This document shows positions 36,495 through 46,140 of a DNA stretch of 64,000 nt, one piece after another; within the stretch, counting starts at the first letter, position 1, and each line of letters begins with the position of its first letter. The notes below the pieces were generated by a model. That model ran no database searches, was not told where the DNA came from, and was given only the letters and a program-made list of their open reading frames with translations. Position numbers and translations under genes: made by a program. The stretch is from Pedobacter ureilyticus (GTDB lineage Bacteria; Bacteroidota; Bacteroidia; Sphingobacteriales; Sphingobacteriaceae). The DNA lies in assembly GCF_005925345.1 (NCBI RefSeq), contig NZ_SSHJ01000006.1, forward strand, positions 124,001 to 188,000, written 5' to 3'.

Positions 36495-37958
36495 TTGAAA
36501 AAGATCCATTTACTGCTAATCAAAGCGTTTATTAGACCTTTTGCCGTCACATTTTTTATTGTGATGTTTATTTTGTTGATGTTCTTTTTGTTTAAGTACG
36601 TTGATGATTTAATTGGCAAAGGTTTCGAGTGGTATGTCATTGCCGAATTGATGATGTACGCATCGGCTTCTAACGTAGCCATGGCTTTGCCTTTGGCTAT
36701 CTTGCTGTCTTCTATTATGACCTTTGGTAACCTTGGCGAAAACTACGAGCTGGTTGCCATCAAATCTGCAGGTGTTTCTTTGCGTAAAGCTATGCAACCA
36801 CTATTGGTTCTTATTGTAGGTTTGGCTGTAGCCTCCTTTTTCTTTTCGGATTACATGCTGCCCAAAGCCAACCTTAAATACGGCTCTTTGTTGTGGGATG
36901 TTCGAAATAAAAAGTTGTCTTTTTTGATTAAGCCGGGCGTGTTTAATAATAGCATTCCGGGTTATTCCATGCGTGTAGAGCGCAAAGGCGAAGGAGCCAT
37001 AGATTCGCTTTATGGGATCATGATTTACGACCATAGTAGTGGTAATGGTATTCCACAGATCATTATGGCAGAAAAAGGCAAAATGTCCAAAACTTCCGAT
37101 GGTAATTACATGGTTTTAAACCTGGTTAATGGGGTTCGTTATCAAGAAGCAGGCTCAAATAACGGAGCTTACAATCCACGCCAAACGTTAACCAGAATGC
37201 GTTTTAAACAAACTGAAGTGAAATTCGACTTCAGTAGCTTTAAGGATATGACTCGTACCCAGGAGCAGAATTTCAAAAATAATGCACCCATGCTTAATCG
37301 TAAGGAGCTTTTGCAAAGAAGAGATTCGTTGAGCAAAGGTTTGGATAGTATTGGAAAAGTGCTGCAAACTAACGCACAATATTATTTTAAGCAAAGTACT
37401 ACTGTAAAAGGTTATAGTAAAGTTAATACTCCTGCAAAAACTATCAACGGAAGTGTGTTAGACGTGATACCCAAAGACCAAAAGGTACAAGCTTTGCAAA
37501 GTGCTTTTGATCAGATTGATGCTTTGAAACAGACCATTAAAGGCCAACTTCCGGATTATGAATTTAGAAGCAAGGAAGTGTTAAAGGCAAAAATCGAATA
37601 CCAGCGTAAGTATACTTTGGCAGTTTCTTGTTTGCTGCTTTTCTTTATTGGCGCACCCTTGGGAGCCATTATTAGAAAGGGAGGTTTGGGCTTGCCAGTG
37701 GTAATTGCTGTTATTTTCTTCCTAGTTTACCACATTATTTCTACGGTAGCAGAAAAATCGGCCAAAGAAGGTTCGCTAGATCCGGTAATCGGTATGTGGA
37801 TGGCGGTAATTATTCTTACTCCAGTGGGTGTGTTTTTAACTTATAAAGCTACAGTAGATTCGGCATTATTTGACCTCGATTACTATAAACAGTTAGTGGT
37901 TGGGTTGTTTAAAAAGCTTTTTAACCGCAACAAAGCGGTTGGTGTCGAAAACCAGTAG
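36495..37958 (+). CDS. lptG: LptF/LptG-family permease (YjgP/YjgQ)
   Basis: A 487-aa inner-membrane permease of the LPS export ABC transporter (LptBFG) that pulls LPS from the inner membrane and hands it to LptC/A. Three N-terminal helices (FAVTFFIVMFILLMFFLFKY; ALPLAILLSSIMTFGN; VLIVGLAVASFFFSDYMLP), a periplasmic beta-jellyroll (about 125-350) and three C-terminal helices are visible; FGNLGENYELVAIKSAGVS contains the coupling helix. The start is TTG at 36495. LptF and LptG are similar and the symbol is a best guess; Bacteroidota often have the two genes far apart. Confidence 0.9.
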   Translation: MKKIHLLLIKAFIRPFAVTFFIVMFILLMFFLFKYVDDLIGKGFEWYVIAELMMYASASNVAMALPLAILLSSIMTFGNLGENYELVAIKSAGVSLRKAMQPLLVLIVGLAVASFFFSDYMLPKANLKYGSLLWDVRNKKLSFLIKPGVFNNSIPGYSMRVERKGEGAIDSLYGIMIYDHSSGNGIPQIIMAEKGKMSKTSDGNYMVLNLVNGVRYQEAGSNNGAYNPRQTLTRMRFKQTEVKFDFSSFKDMTRTQEQNFKNNAPMLNRKELLQRRDSLSKGLDSIGKVLQTNAQYYFKQSTTVKGYSKVNTPAKTINGSVLDVIPKDQKVQALQSAFDQIDALKQTIKGQLPDYEFRSKEVLKAKIEYQRKYTLAVSCLLLFFIGAPLGAIIRKGGLGLPVVIAVIFFLVYHIISTVAEKSAKEGSLDPVIGMWMAVIILTPVGVFLTYKATVDSALFDLDYYKQLVVGLFKKLFNRNKAVGVENQ

Positions 37959-38272
37959 GCGCCAAGGCATTCGCTATTTTTATGGAGAAGCAAAGGTGTT
38001 TGTGTGTGCTAAAAACAGATAGAAATGGATCCCAGTTTTTCGTCGGGAGAAATGCACAGCGGGGTTACCGTAAATAGCAGCAATATAATTGCTTTCCTGA
38101 TTAAAATAGAGTTTAAAATTTTACTTGCCTAATTACAGGAATACGGGTTGTTATAATGGTAAACTTACTTGTTAATGATAATTACCTATAATAATTGCTG
38201 TTAAAGGTTGTACCTTTGCAGTCAAATTAAATATGAGGGCCAAAAACCTCATTCATTTTGTTATTACCCAAA
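37959..38272. other. lptG-ribBA intergenic region with repeat copy and leader hairpin
   Basis: About 310 nt. At 38073-38113 lies an AATAGCAGCAAT...TTGCTTTCCTGA...TAAAATAGA element also present at 48291-48333. A TAnnTTTG box (TACCTTTG, 38211-38218) precedes ribBA, and its leader carries the hairpin ATGAGG/CCTCAT (38233-38238, 38247-38252). I looked for FMN-riboswitch core sequences and saw none. Confidence 0.55.
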
Positions 38273-39484
38273 ATGGAAATCAAATTAAATACAATAGAAG
38301 AGGCGCTTGCCGATGTTAGGGCTGGTAAAATCATTATCGTAGTTGATGATGAAGATCGTGAGAATGAAGGCGATTTCTTGACCGCTGCCAGAAATGTAAC
38401 TCCTGAGGTGATTAATTTCATGTCTAAATACGGACGTGGGTTGATTTGTGCACCACTAATAGAAGAAATGTGTGATAGGTTAGAACTGAATTTGATGGTT
38501 CAGAACAATACCGTTTTACACCAAACTCCGTTTACCGTTTCGGTAGATTTAATTGGTCAGGGATGTACTACCGGTATTTCGGCACATGATAGGGCTAAAA
38601 CCGTGCAGGCTTTAATTAACCCTGCTACCAAGCCAGAAGATTTAGGCAGACCCGGACACATTTTCCCGCTAAGAGCTAGAAAAGAAGGCGTTTTGCGTAG
38701 AACTGGCCATACAGAAGCTACTATTGACATTGCTCGTTTAGCCGGTTTTGAGCCTGCTGGCGTGCTGGTAGAAATTATGAACGAGGACGGCACCATGGCT
38801 CGTTTGCCAGATTTAATGGTAATTGCTAAGCAACATGATCTAAAAATTATTTCTATAAAAGATTTGATTAGCTATCGCTTAGCTGCCGAGAGTTTAATTA
38901 AGGAAGAAGTAACTGTAAATTTGCCTACGCAATGGGGCGATTTTAAAATGACTGCTTACACCCAACTGAGTAATAGCGCTACCCACATGGCTATTGCCAA
39001 AGGCGAGTGGCAAGAAGGCGAAGCGGTGTTAACACGTATCCATAGTTCTTGTGTTACTGGAGATATTTTTGGCTCCTGCCGCTGCGATTGTGGACCACAG
39101 TTACATAAAGCCATGGAAATGATTGAGAAAGAAGGAAAAGGCTTAATTGTGTACATGAACCAAGAAGGTAGGGGTATTGGTTTGATCAACAAGTTACACG
39201 CTTACAACCTGCAAGATGCTGGGTTGGATACAGTAGAAGCCAATATACAGTTAGGTTTTAAAGGCGATGAACGCGATTATGGTGTAGGTGCTCAAATTTT
39301 AAGAGCGCAAGGCATTACCAACATGAAGCTAATGTCTAACAACCCCACCAAAAGAGCTGGCTTAATTGGCTATGGCTTAGAGATTGTAGAAAATATCCCT
39401 ATTGAAATAGAAAGTAACAAGCACAACGAATCTTATTTAATTGCCAAGAGAGATAAAATGGGACACCAGATATTGAAAGGATAG
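38273..39484 (+). CDS. ribBA: Bifunctional 3,4-dihydroxy-2-butanone-4-phosphate synthase / GTP cyclohydrolase II
   Basis: Two riboflavin-pathway entry enzymes in one 403-aa chain. Residues 1 to about 205 form RibB (ribulose-5-phosphate to DHBP): [17 protein letters not shown] and [17 protein letters not shown]. The remainder is RibA (GTP to diaminopyrimidine): [20 protein letters not shown] with the zinc cysteines, [13 protein letters not shown], and [12 protein letters not shown]. Both active sites look intact. ATG 38273 ([10 protein letters not shown]) is preferred over an upstream TTG at 38258. Likely monocistronic; followed by the nested hairpin at 39523-39664. Confidence 0.96.
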   Translation: MEIKLNTIEEALADVRAGKIIIVVDDEDRENEGDFLTAARNVTPEVINFMSKYGRGLICAPLIEEMCDRLELNLMVQNNTVLHQTPFTVSVDLIGQGCTTGISAHDRAKTVQALINPATKPEDLGRPGHIFPLRARKEGVLRRTGHTEATIDIARLAGFEPAGVLVEIMNEDGTMARLPDLMVIAKQHDLKIISIKDLISYRLAAESLIKEEVTVNLPTQWGDFKMTAYTQLSNSATHMAIAKGEWQEGEAVLTRIHSSCVTGDIFGSCRCDCGPQLHKAMEMIEKEGKGLIVYMNQEGRGIGLINKLHAYNLQDAGLDTVEANIQLGFKGDERDYGVGAQILRAQGITNMKLMSNNPTKRAGLIGYGLEIVENIPIEIESNKHNESYLIAKRDKMGHQILKG

Positions 39485-39522
39485 TAGAAGAGGTTTTGGG
39501 TTCTACGTTTTACGTTCTAAGT

Positions 39523-39664
39523 AAAAATGAGGCTGTCTCAAAAGTAAAATAATGCCGTCATTTCGACGATCAAAGGAGGAGAAATCTCTTTCAGAAGCAC
39601 TTCTGAAGCAGATCTCTCTCTAACGTTCGAGATGACGAGCGACTTTTGAGACAGCCTCATTTTT
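39523..39664. repeat. Nested inverted repeat containing GTCAT hairpin, copy D
   Basis: A perfect 23-bp outer inverted repeat: 39523-39545 (AAAAATGAGGCTGTCTCAAA then AGT) and 39642-39664. Inside is a copy of the CCGTCATTTCGA...TTCGAGATGACG element (39555-39637). The A-run and T-run at the ends make the whole a plausible bidirectional terminator between the convergent ribBA and TamB-like genes. Confidence 0.85.
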
Positions 39665-39733
39665 GTGGTTGCTCTTATTGTCAATGATATAATTCGGTTG
39701 CTAGATACTGATTTCTGATACCTAACCGCTAAC

Positions 39734-42700
39734 TCATTTTCTCTGTTTCTTTTTGCTTTCGTTAATAATCGCCTCTTTACTAAGTCGTTCTTTTTCGGCC
39801 TCTTTTTTCTTTTGCTCTTTACGGTACTTGCCAGAAATTTTTTGAAGCAGTTCAGTAAAGGTATCAAACTGTTGGTTATAGATTAAACCAAATGAAGTGA
39901 TATTTTGGTACGGATTAATACCCGGATTAGCAAAGATACTTTGAATGGTTGGTGGCTTGTTGGCCACTTTTCCCACCAAGCTACCATCTTTCTTAATTAA
40001 ACCTAAAATCTCTACCTCACGGCCAATTTCATTTCTAAAACCAATGGCATTGTCAATAGAGCTTTTACTGATGTCGGTAATACCTGCATTTACAATAATC
40101 CTATCATTAAAAAACTTTGCAGATAAACTCGCTTCGTTAAAAGAGCGAATGTTAATATCTACAAAGTTGAGGTTTAAGCTAGAAAGCACATTGTTAAGCT
40201 GGTTAAAAATCAAATCTGTTGCGGTACCTGTACCTACCGAACCCAATTGCTGGCTTAGGTTCTCTGCACCAGAGCCAGGAGCAAACCTACGCTGGATAAT
40301 TAAGCTCAATGCCTGCGTATTCATATTGTTCCCATCATTAAAGTAAGATTGCAACTCGTCTTTAATGGCCGGGTTGGCTGGAAAAAAGATATCTAGCTTA
40401 ATGTCTGGTTTCATTAACAGGCCAGTTAACCCCATTTCTACCTCGGTTTGTGCCGTTTGTGTGGCATTACTACTCGCATCACGATTGGCGGCTTGGTATA
40501 AATCGGCGAGAGCAGCACGCAGGGTGTAAATAGCTTTAAGGTTAATTTGTGCATTTACCGGGTTTCCCGTCCATCTAATGGTTCCACCTTGTCTAATGTC
40601 AAAACGTTTGTTGATAACTTCTCTCGCAGTAAAATCAAATACACCGCTTTCGATGATGTAGTCGCCTTTCATCTCAAAATCGCCCACTTTAGAGATATTC
40701 AATTCAAGTTCTGCATTTCCTGTGCCGCTAAGCTTGCCCAGTACGGTAAAAATATTAACTGTAGTATTGGGGTCTACACTTAGTTTAAATTTCATGCTTA
40801 GCCCCTCAAAACTAGATACCTTTTTAACAACTTTGGTGGTGTCTTTACTTACAAAAGTGATGAAGTCTTTGTCGTTTATGGTTTCTGAGCTATTTAAAGG
40901 CAAGCTAAAAACCGTGCCTTTTTCGGTTTTAGCATCAATATCGATAAACATATCATTAGTGGGGCCTCTAAAAGAAAACTTGCCCGTGCCGTAGGCTTTA
41001 CCAAAATAAACGGCATTGTCTTTGGAAGTGGTGTTTAATGCCATTAATCCTTTGGCCTCAAGTTCTACTTGGATGTTCGGATTATCAATGTTTTTCAGGT
41101 CTACACTTCCGTTGGCAGTTCCGGTATGGCCTTCAAGATCTTTAAGCCCTAAATTGTTAAGCTGTATGGTGCTGTTGCTTACAGAAACCTCATCGTCAAT
41201 AATGTAGGTGGTTTTAAGGTAATTTACAGTTACCTGGGCTTGGTCCAATTCAATATCGCCATTAATTAGCGGTTCGTCAAAAGCTCCTTTAACCGTTAAA
41301 TTTGCAGATACTTTCCCTTTTAAGTTAGACACCAACTTGCGTACAAAGGGAGTTAGCAGTGCCAGTTCGCTGTCATCTAGCTTTACATTTAGGTCTATCT
41401 GTTTTTCTGCTGCGTTTAAGTTCCCGGTAATGTTAAATGTTTCTAGGTCTGCAGCTACAATCTTGGTATACACTGTAGCTATTTTGCTAGTGCTATTAAA
41501 AGAAGAGGTATCCGTTAAGCGGCCAATATAGGTATCGTTAAAGCCCAGCGAGTCAATTCTTAAACTATCAGTAATTAACGGCGATTTTAATGCTCCAAAT
41601 ATCTTTGTTTTTCCGTTAGCTAAACCTGCCAAATTAATTCCGCTAGATTTTAAGAACGGATTGACGGTTTTAAGGTTGAAATTCTTTAAAGCCAAGGTTA
41701 CTACATCTGTTGGATCTTCAGATATAATACCGTTGATTTTTAGTTCTTGTTTGCCGTTGCTAAGAGAGAAGTTTTCTATTTTAGTTTTTCCCTTGTTAAA
41801 CCCAATCTGCACTTTCTCCTCTATTGTCCAATCTTGGTAGTTAATTTTAAGGTTAGAGGGCAGGATGCTGATTTTAGCCGTATCGGGCAGAAATTCTACC
41901 AATCCGTTTAAATCGAGTTGGTTGGCATCGTCGGCGTTAGACAACTTAACGTTTAGTGCTAAACTATCGTTACGTAAGATATTAGAGATGTTGACATTTT
42001 TAATGTACAAGCTATCATTCAAATCTACCCTGTCTGAAGAGATAATTGCGGTAAGTTGTTGCGGAGAGGTGTTCTCGTCTATAATGATATTGTTAGCTAC
42101 AATGCCCTTAAATTTTAACCGTTTAATTACTCCGCCTAAGGTTGCAGTGTTATTTCTAGAGTCGAAAGCACCAACAAGCAAAGATTCTTTATCGATTTCT
42201 AATCCCGGAGAGATGAGCTCGGCAATAGGTTCGAAGTTTTTTATCTTTAACCTAAAATCAAAAACTTGTGTATTGAACTTATAAATTTCGGTTTTTAAAG
42301 ACGGAACGTAGGTTTTGCCTATGGTTTTAAAGTAAGACACAATTGTGCCTAAGTCATATTGTCCTTTAATTCCTGCTTCAAGAATATCTGAGTTAATGTT
42401 TAAGCTTCTCTCCATACCTGTGCCTTTAGCATTAATGAACACAGAGTCTACCTGATAAATTCCCCTAAGGTTATTGATCTTGATTTCTTGCAGCAATAAT
42501 CTTCCTTGTAGGTTATCTAAGTTCGTTCCAGAAAAATTGGTGCTAAAAATGGCATCTACTTTTAAAGAATCTTTATAAAGTTTTAGTGTTTTTAAACGAG
42601 CATTTCTAATATCAGCTTTAAAATTAAATACGGGCAATTTAGGGTTTAAATTTACGCCGCCATCAAAATCTAGCTGAACGTTTTTATCATTTATCTTTAG

Positions 42701-44179
42701 ATTTCCATCAAAATATTTTTTATCAAAAGTACCATTGATATCAATGTTGCGGTAACGATAACCTTTAAAATCTAAATAGCTGATTTGTCCTTTCAGTTCT
42801 TCTTTTAAGTCTTTAAGCTCGGTACCACGGCCTTTAATGTAGAGCTGAGAGCTAACGCGGCCTAAAAGCTTTTCGTTAATTAAATTGCCAATATCAAAAT
42901 CATAAGTTTTTACATTTCCGTTGTAAGACGGGATGCCTTTTCCGTCTATTTTCATGTGTACATCAGACTTCAATCGGCCTAATTTGGTTTTAAATTCGCC
43001 ATAGGCGATAAAGTCATTCTGGAAACCGGTAAAGTGGCCGTTGAAATTGATATTGCCAAACTTGCTTACAATTTCTGGAATTGACTTTACCCGTTTGCCC
43101 GTAAGGTCGGTTAAAATTTCGTCTAAATCCTTCTTATTAGTTCCAGCTAATTCAATTCGCATATCCATGAAGGTTTCATCCCAGTTAGGAAGTCCTTTCA
43201 TAGAAAAGTCGCCTTTTACATAAGTAGCCTTGCCTGCTTTAACAGAAAGTTTTTTTGCTCTTAAATCATTTACCAATCCGGTAATTTGCCCATCAATATC
43301 GATATCTAATTTAATTTTCTTTAACGCAGGTGCAAAAAATGCAATGTCGCTAGAAGCGATATGGCTATTCTTAAAACTGGCCTTCATCCTTACCTTGTTC
43401 TCATAATCATTAAAGTCGCTAAAGGTTTTGAACTTCATTTGATAATAATCGGTAAGGCGGGTTTTATTGGTAACCAGCAATAATTTTTTAAGCTCTATAG
43501 CATTGCTATCTACCGTGGTTAGAGCGCTTAAATTTTTAAGATAAAAGCCGCTTTTTTCTCTTAAAGTAAGATTTTTGATATTGGTCTGTAGCAAATGACT
43601 CTTCGTATCCAAGCCTTCAAAAATGCCATTCATTTGTGTAACTTCGATATCTTCGAAATTTACGCCATTAACTTTTTTGCTGTATTTAAGGTTTTTGTAC
43701 TTAAAATGTAGATTATTTACAATAACCCGATCAAATGAAATCTGGAATTTTTTCTTTTTTGAGGGCTTTTTTGGTTTTCCGCTATCAAAATAATCAACAA
43801 TGAAATCTAGATTGGTATTGCCGTCTTTCTGGGTTTTTAAGAAGAAGGTACCGTTGTTTAGCTGAACGGTGTTGATATCTAAAATTCTTTCTTTCAAAGA
43901 AAACCGATTGAGATTTACCAAGAATTTTGGAAAGTGCGCTAACGTATCTTTCTGCAGGTCTAGCACCAATAGTTCTTCTAAAACTACAGATTTGAAAGGC
44001 CTCACGTAAAGCCCTCCAACTTTAACGGTTGTATTTAATTCTTTAGAAAGATAATTCGCTGCTTTTTGGGCTACGTAAGTTTGTACAGGCTTAAATTGTA
44101 GGGAAAAAACTACACCGGCAATCAATATTATGATTGAGGCGATAACCCATAGCAGTATTTTTAATAGTTTTTTAATAAT
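39734..44179 (-). CDS. TamB-like translocation/assembly module protein (DUF490 domain)
   Basis: A very long (about 1480 aa) inner-membrane-anchored, periplasm-spanning beta-groove protein. The C-terminal TamB/DUF490 domain is clear (VGDFEMKGDYIIESGVFDFTAREV, then GGTIRWTGNPVNAQINLKAIY and the terminal SFGLIYNQQFDTFTELLQK). The body is a string of AsmA-like beta repeats. It supports outer-membrane protein or lipid transport. Start problem: a TTG at 44125 would cut off most of the anchor; the frame is open upstream and encodes IIKKLLKILLWVIASIIILI, so an ATT at 44179 or 44176 is the likelier start. It ends in a Lys/Glu-rich tail. Confidence 0.88.
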   Translation of the reverse strand: MIKKLLKILLWVIASIIILIAGVVFSLQFKPVQTYVAQKAANYLSKELNTTVKVGGLYVRPFKSVVLEELLVLDLQKDTLAHFPKFLVNLNRFSLKERILDINTVQLNNGTFFLKTQKDGNTNLDFIVDYFDSGKPKKPSKKKKFQISFDRVIVNNLHFKYKNLKYSKKVNGVNFEDIEVTQMNGIFEGLDTKSHLLQTNIKNLTLREKSGFYLKNLSALTTVDSNAIELKKLLLVTNKTRLTDYYQMKFKTFSDFNDYENKVRMKASFKNSHIASSDIAFFAPALKKIKLDIDIDGQITGLVNDLRAKKLSVKAGKATYVKGDFSMKGLPNWDETFMDMRIELAGTNKKDLDEILTDLTGKRVKSIPEIVSKFGNINFNGHFTGFQNDFIAYGEFKTKLGRLKSDVHMKIDGKGIPSYNGNVKTYDFDIGNLINEKLLGRVSSQLYIKGRGTELKDLKEELKGQISYLDFKGYRYRNIDINGTFDKKYFDGNLKINDKNVQLDFDGGVNLNPKLPVFNFKADIRNARLKTLKLYKDSLKVDAIFSTNFSGTNLDNLQGRLLLQEIKINNLRGIYQVDSVFINAKGTGMERSLNINSDILEAGIKGQYDLGTIVSYFKTIGKTYVPSLKTEIYKFNTQVFDFRLKIKNFEPIAELISPGLEIDKESLLVGAFDSRNNTATLGGVIKRLKFKGIVANNIIIDENTSPQQLTAIISSDRVDLNDSLYIKNVNISNILRNDSLALNVKLSNADDANQLDLNGLVEFLPDTAKISILPSNLKINYQDWTIEEKVQIGFNKGKTKIENFSLSNGKQELKINGIISEDPTDVVTLALKNFNLKTVNPFLKSSGINLAGLANGKTKIFGALKSPLITDSLRIDSLGFNDTYIGRLTDTSSFNSTSKIATVYTKIVAADLETFNITGNLNAAEKQIDLNVKLDDSELALLTPFVRKLVSNLKGKVSANLTVKGAFDEPLINGDIELDQAQVTVNYLKTTYIIDDEVSVSNSTIQLNNLGLKDLEGHTGTANGSVDLKNIDNPNIQVELEAKGLMALNTTSKDNAVYFGKAYGTGKFSFRGPTNDMFIDIDAKTEKGTVFSLPLNSSETINDKDFITFVSKDTTKVVKKVSSFEGLSMKFKLSVDPNTTVNIFTVLGKLSGTGNAELELNISKVGDFEMKGDYIIESGVFDFTAREVINKRFDIRQGGTIRWTGNPVNAQINLKAIYTLRAALADLYQAANRDASSNATQTAQTEVEMGLTGLLMKPDIKLDIFFPANPAIKDELQSYFNDGNNMNTQALSLIIQRRFAPGSGAENLSQQLGSVGTGTATDLIFNQLNNVLSSLNLNFVDINIRSFNEASLSAKFFNDRIIVNAGITDISKSSIDNAIGFRNEIGREVEILGLIKKDGSLVGKVANKPPTIQSIFANPGINPYQNITSFGLIYNQQFDTFTELLQKISGKYRKEQKKKEAEKERLSKEAIINESKKKQRK

Positions 44180-44202
44180 TTTGTAGCTTAAATCTTTTGT
44201 AC

Positions 44203-45204
44203 GTGTCCATTATACTAGCTATAGAATCTTCTTGCGACGAAACTTCGGTTGCCATTTGTGATAACGGCAAAATTACGGCCAATGTTATTGCAAACCAAAC
44301 AATTCATGAAAATTATGGAGGTGTAATTCCGGAGCTTGCTTCGAGAGTGCATCAACAAAACATAGTGCCCGCTGTACAACAGGCCTTGGCGATAGCCGGA
44401 GTGGATAAAAAGCAGCTAGATGGCGTTGCCTTTACACAGGGACCGGGCTTATTAGGTTCATTATTGGTAGGTGTTTCTTTTGCAAAATCTTTTGCTTTGG
44501 GCTTGGGTTTGCCGCTAATTTCGGTAAATCACATGCAGGCACATATCTTAGCTCACTTTATCGACGATCCAAAACCAACTTTTCCGTTCTTATGTTTAAC
44601 CGTTTCTGGTGGCCATACCCAAATAGTTTTGGTTAAAGATTATTTTGAAATGGAAATTGTTGGCGAGACTTTGGACGATGCTGCTGGCGAAGCTTTTGAT
44701 AAGACGGCAAAAATCTTAAACTTACCTTATCCCGGAGGGCCGTTAATTGATAAATATGCTAAAGAGGGCAACCCCGAAGCGTATCAGTTCCCCGAACCCC
44801 AAATACAGGGCTTAAATTATAGTTTCAGTGGGTTTAAAACAGCTATTTTGTACTTTGTAAGAGATCGGCAGCAAGAGAATCCAAATTTTATAGCAACGCA
44901 TTTGGCAGATGTTTGCGCCTCGGTACAACACAGTATTGTAAATATCTTACTTAATAAACTCAAAAAGGCTGCGAAGCAGTATAATTGTAATCAAATAGCC
45001 ATTGCGGGTGGGGTGTCGGCAAATTCGGGCTTACGTAATACTTTATTAGGCTTGCAAGATACTTTAGGTTGGGAAGTATTTATTCCGAAATTTGAATATT
45101 GTACCGATAATGCTGCTATGATTGCCATAGCTGGTTATCAGAAGTTTTTACAAAATGATTTTGTTGGTCAAGAGGTTGCCCCTATGGCCAGAATGAATTT
45201 CTAA
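44203..45204 (+). CDS. tsaD: tRNA N6-threonylcarbamoyladenosine transferase TsaD
   Basis: TsaD transfers threonylcarbamoyl to A37 of ANN-decoding tRNAs with TsaB and TsaE. The 333-aa protein has the ASKHA fold: LAIESSCDETS at the front, GPGLLGSLLVG, the metal-binding NHMQAHILAHF, SGGHTQIV, the DDAAGEAFDK loop, GGVSANSGLR, and CTDNAAMIA. GTG at 44203 (translated MSIILAIESS) is chosen; the TTG at 44197 adds two residues. It is divergent from the TamB-like gene with almost no spacer, and heads a rightward set with two small genes. Confidence 0.96.
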   Translation: MSIILAIESSCDETSVAICDNGKITANVIANQTIHENYGGVIPELASRVHQQNIVPAVQQALAIAGVDKKQLDGVAFTQGPGLLGSLLVGVSFAKSFALGLGLPLISVNHMQAHILAHFIDDPKPTFPFLCLTVSGGHTQIVLVKDYFEMEIVGETLDDAAGEAFDKTAKILNLPYPGGPLIDKYAKEGNPEAYQFPEPQIQGLNYSFSGFKTAILYFVRDRQQENPNFIATHLADVCASVQHSIVNILLNKLKKAAKQYNCNQIAIAGGVSANSGLRNTLLGLQDTLGWEVFIPKFEYCTDNAAMIAIAGYQKFLQNDFVGQEVAPMARMNF

Positions 45205-45216
45205 TATTAGAAGAAT

Positions 45217-45435
45217 ATGCAAACGAACAGTTTTATCTTTTTTGGTTTATTGGCCATACCTTTAATTGCTTTTTTAATTTGGGTAATTAAGCAAGATAAA
45301 AAGAAGAATTACTTAGGCTTGGCGCTCTTATTAATTGGTGCTGTTGTGGCGGCTTACACCATTGTTAGGTTAGATTCGTCGTTTGTGAAGGAAAAAGGAT
45401 TACAAGCGGCACCAAAACCATCTAGTTTTAAATAA
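45217..45435 (+). CDS. Small two-helix membrane protein, 72 aa
   Basis: Starts 12 nt after tsaD. Two hydrophobic segments are separated by a KQDKKKN cytoplasmic loop: SFIFFGLLAIPLIAFLIWVI and YLGLALLLIGAVVAAYTIV. The C-terminal tail (KEKGLQAAPKPSSFK) is polar. Such small proteins next to tsaD recur in related genomes as hypotheticals; function unknown. Close spacing on both sides (12 and 15 nt) suggests co-transcription with tsaD and the START gene. Confidence 0.8.
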   Translation: MQTNSFIFFGLLAIPLIAFLIWVIKQDKKKNYLGLALLLIGAVVAAYTIVRLDSSFVKEKGLQAAPKPSSFK

Positions 45436-45450
45436 ACTTAACTTTTTGCG

Positions 45451-46098
45451 ATGCATAAAAAGTATCTGCTGTATTTGATGCTTTTCTTTCTTTATAAAGC
45501 ATCGTATGGCCAAGCCGATTGGACTTTGAAAAGTACCAAGAACGGGCTGCATATTTATACCAAAACAGTTTCTTCTTCTGGTTTAAAAGGAATTAGGGTA
45601 AAGTGTACGTTGCCGGCAAAGCTTTCTCAAATAGTAGCCTTAATTATGGACGTTAATGCGGGCGAAGAATGGGTTTATGGCACTAAATCGAGTTTTTTGC
45701 TCAAGAGGGTTTCTTCATCAGAGCTGTATTATTATTCAGAAGTTGATATTCCGTGGCCCATAAATAATAGAGATTTTATTGCTCATTTAACGGTAAGCCA
45801 AGACCCACAAACTAAAGTTGTTACCATTAATGGCCCCACAGAAGCTAATTACTTACCCGCTAAGCCTCCTATAGTTAGGGTAAGCCACTCTATTGGTAAA
45901 TGGGTTTTAACGCCTGCTAAAAATAATTTGGTGCAAATAGACTATACATTAGAGGTAGACCCCGGCGGTACGATACCTGTTTGGTTAGTGAACCTTTTTG
46001 CTACTAGCGGGCCAGCAGAAACATTTAAGAAAATGAAAGAGCAGGTTAAAAAACCTCAATATGTAAATGCTAATTTGAGTTTTATTGATAACGGATAA
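45451..46098 (+). CDS. Secreted START-domain protein
   Basis: A 215-aa START (lipid-transfer) domain with a signal peptide (KKYLLYLMLFFLYKASYGQ). Core features: WTLKSTKNGLHIYTKTV, VNAGEEWVYGTKSSFLLKRV, the YYYSEVDIPWPINNRDFIAHL segment typical of START proteins, and a C-terminal helix (GPAETFKKMKEQVKK). It probably binds a lipid or sterol-like molecule in the periplasm; the ligand is unknown. It is in the tsaD operon and ends just before a strong terminator. Confidence 0.9.
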   Translation: MHKKYLLYLMLFFLYKASYGQADWTLKSTKNGLHIYTKTVSSSGLKGIRVKCTLPAKLSQIVALIMDVNAGEEWVYGTKSSFLLKRVSSSELYYYSEVDIPWPINNRDFIAHLTVSQDPQTKVVTINGPTEANYLPAKPPIVRVSHSIGKWVLTPAKNNLVQIDYTLEVDPGGTIPVWLVNLFATSGPAETFKKMKEQVKKPQYVNANLSFIDNG

Positions 46099-46137
46099 TA
46101 TTTTGTAAGGGCAAAAAACTTTCGCCCTTACAAAATA
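46099..46137. terminator. Terminator between convergent START gene and recA
   Basis: A perfect 14-bp stem: TATTTTGTAAGGGC (46099-46112) and GCCCTTACAAAATA (46124-46137) around AAAAAACTTTC. It begins after the START gene stop and ends just before the recA stop, serving both strands. Confidence 0.88.
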
Positions 46138-46140
46138 TGG

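Noticed and set aside
38233..38252. FMN riboswitch or leader peptide upstream of ribBA
   Set aside because: Only a 6-bp hairpin is present; the conserved RFN core sequences were not found, and a frame from the ATG in the stem overlaps ribBA without a sensible product.
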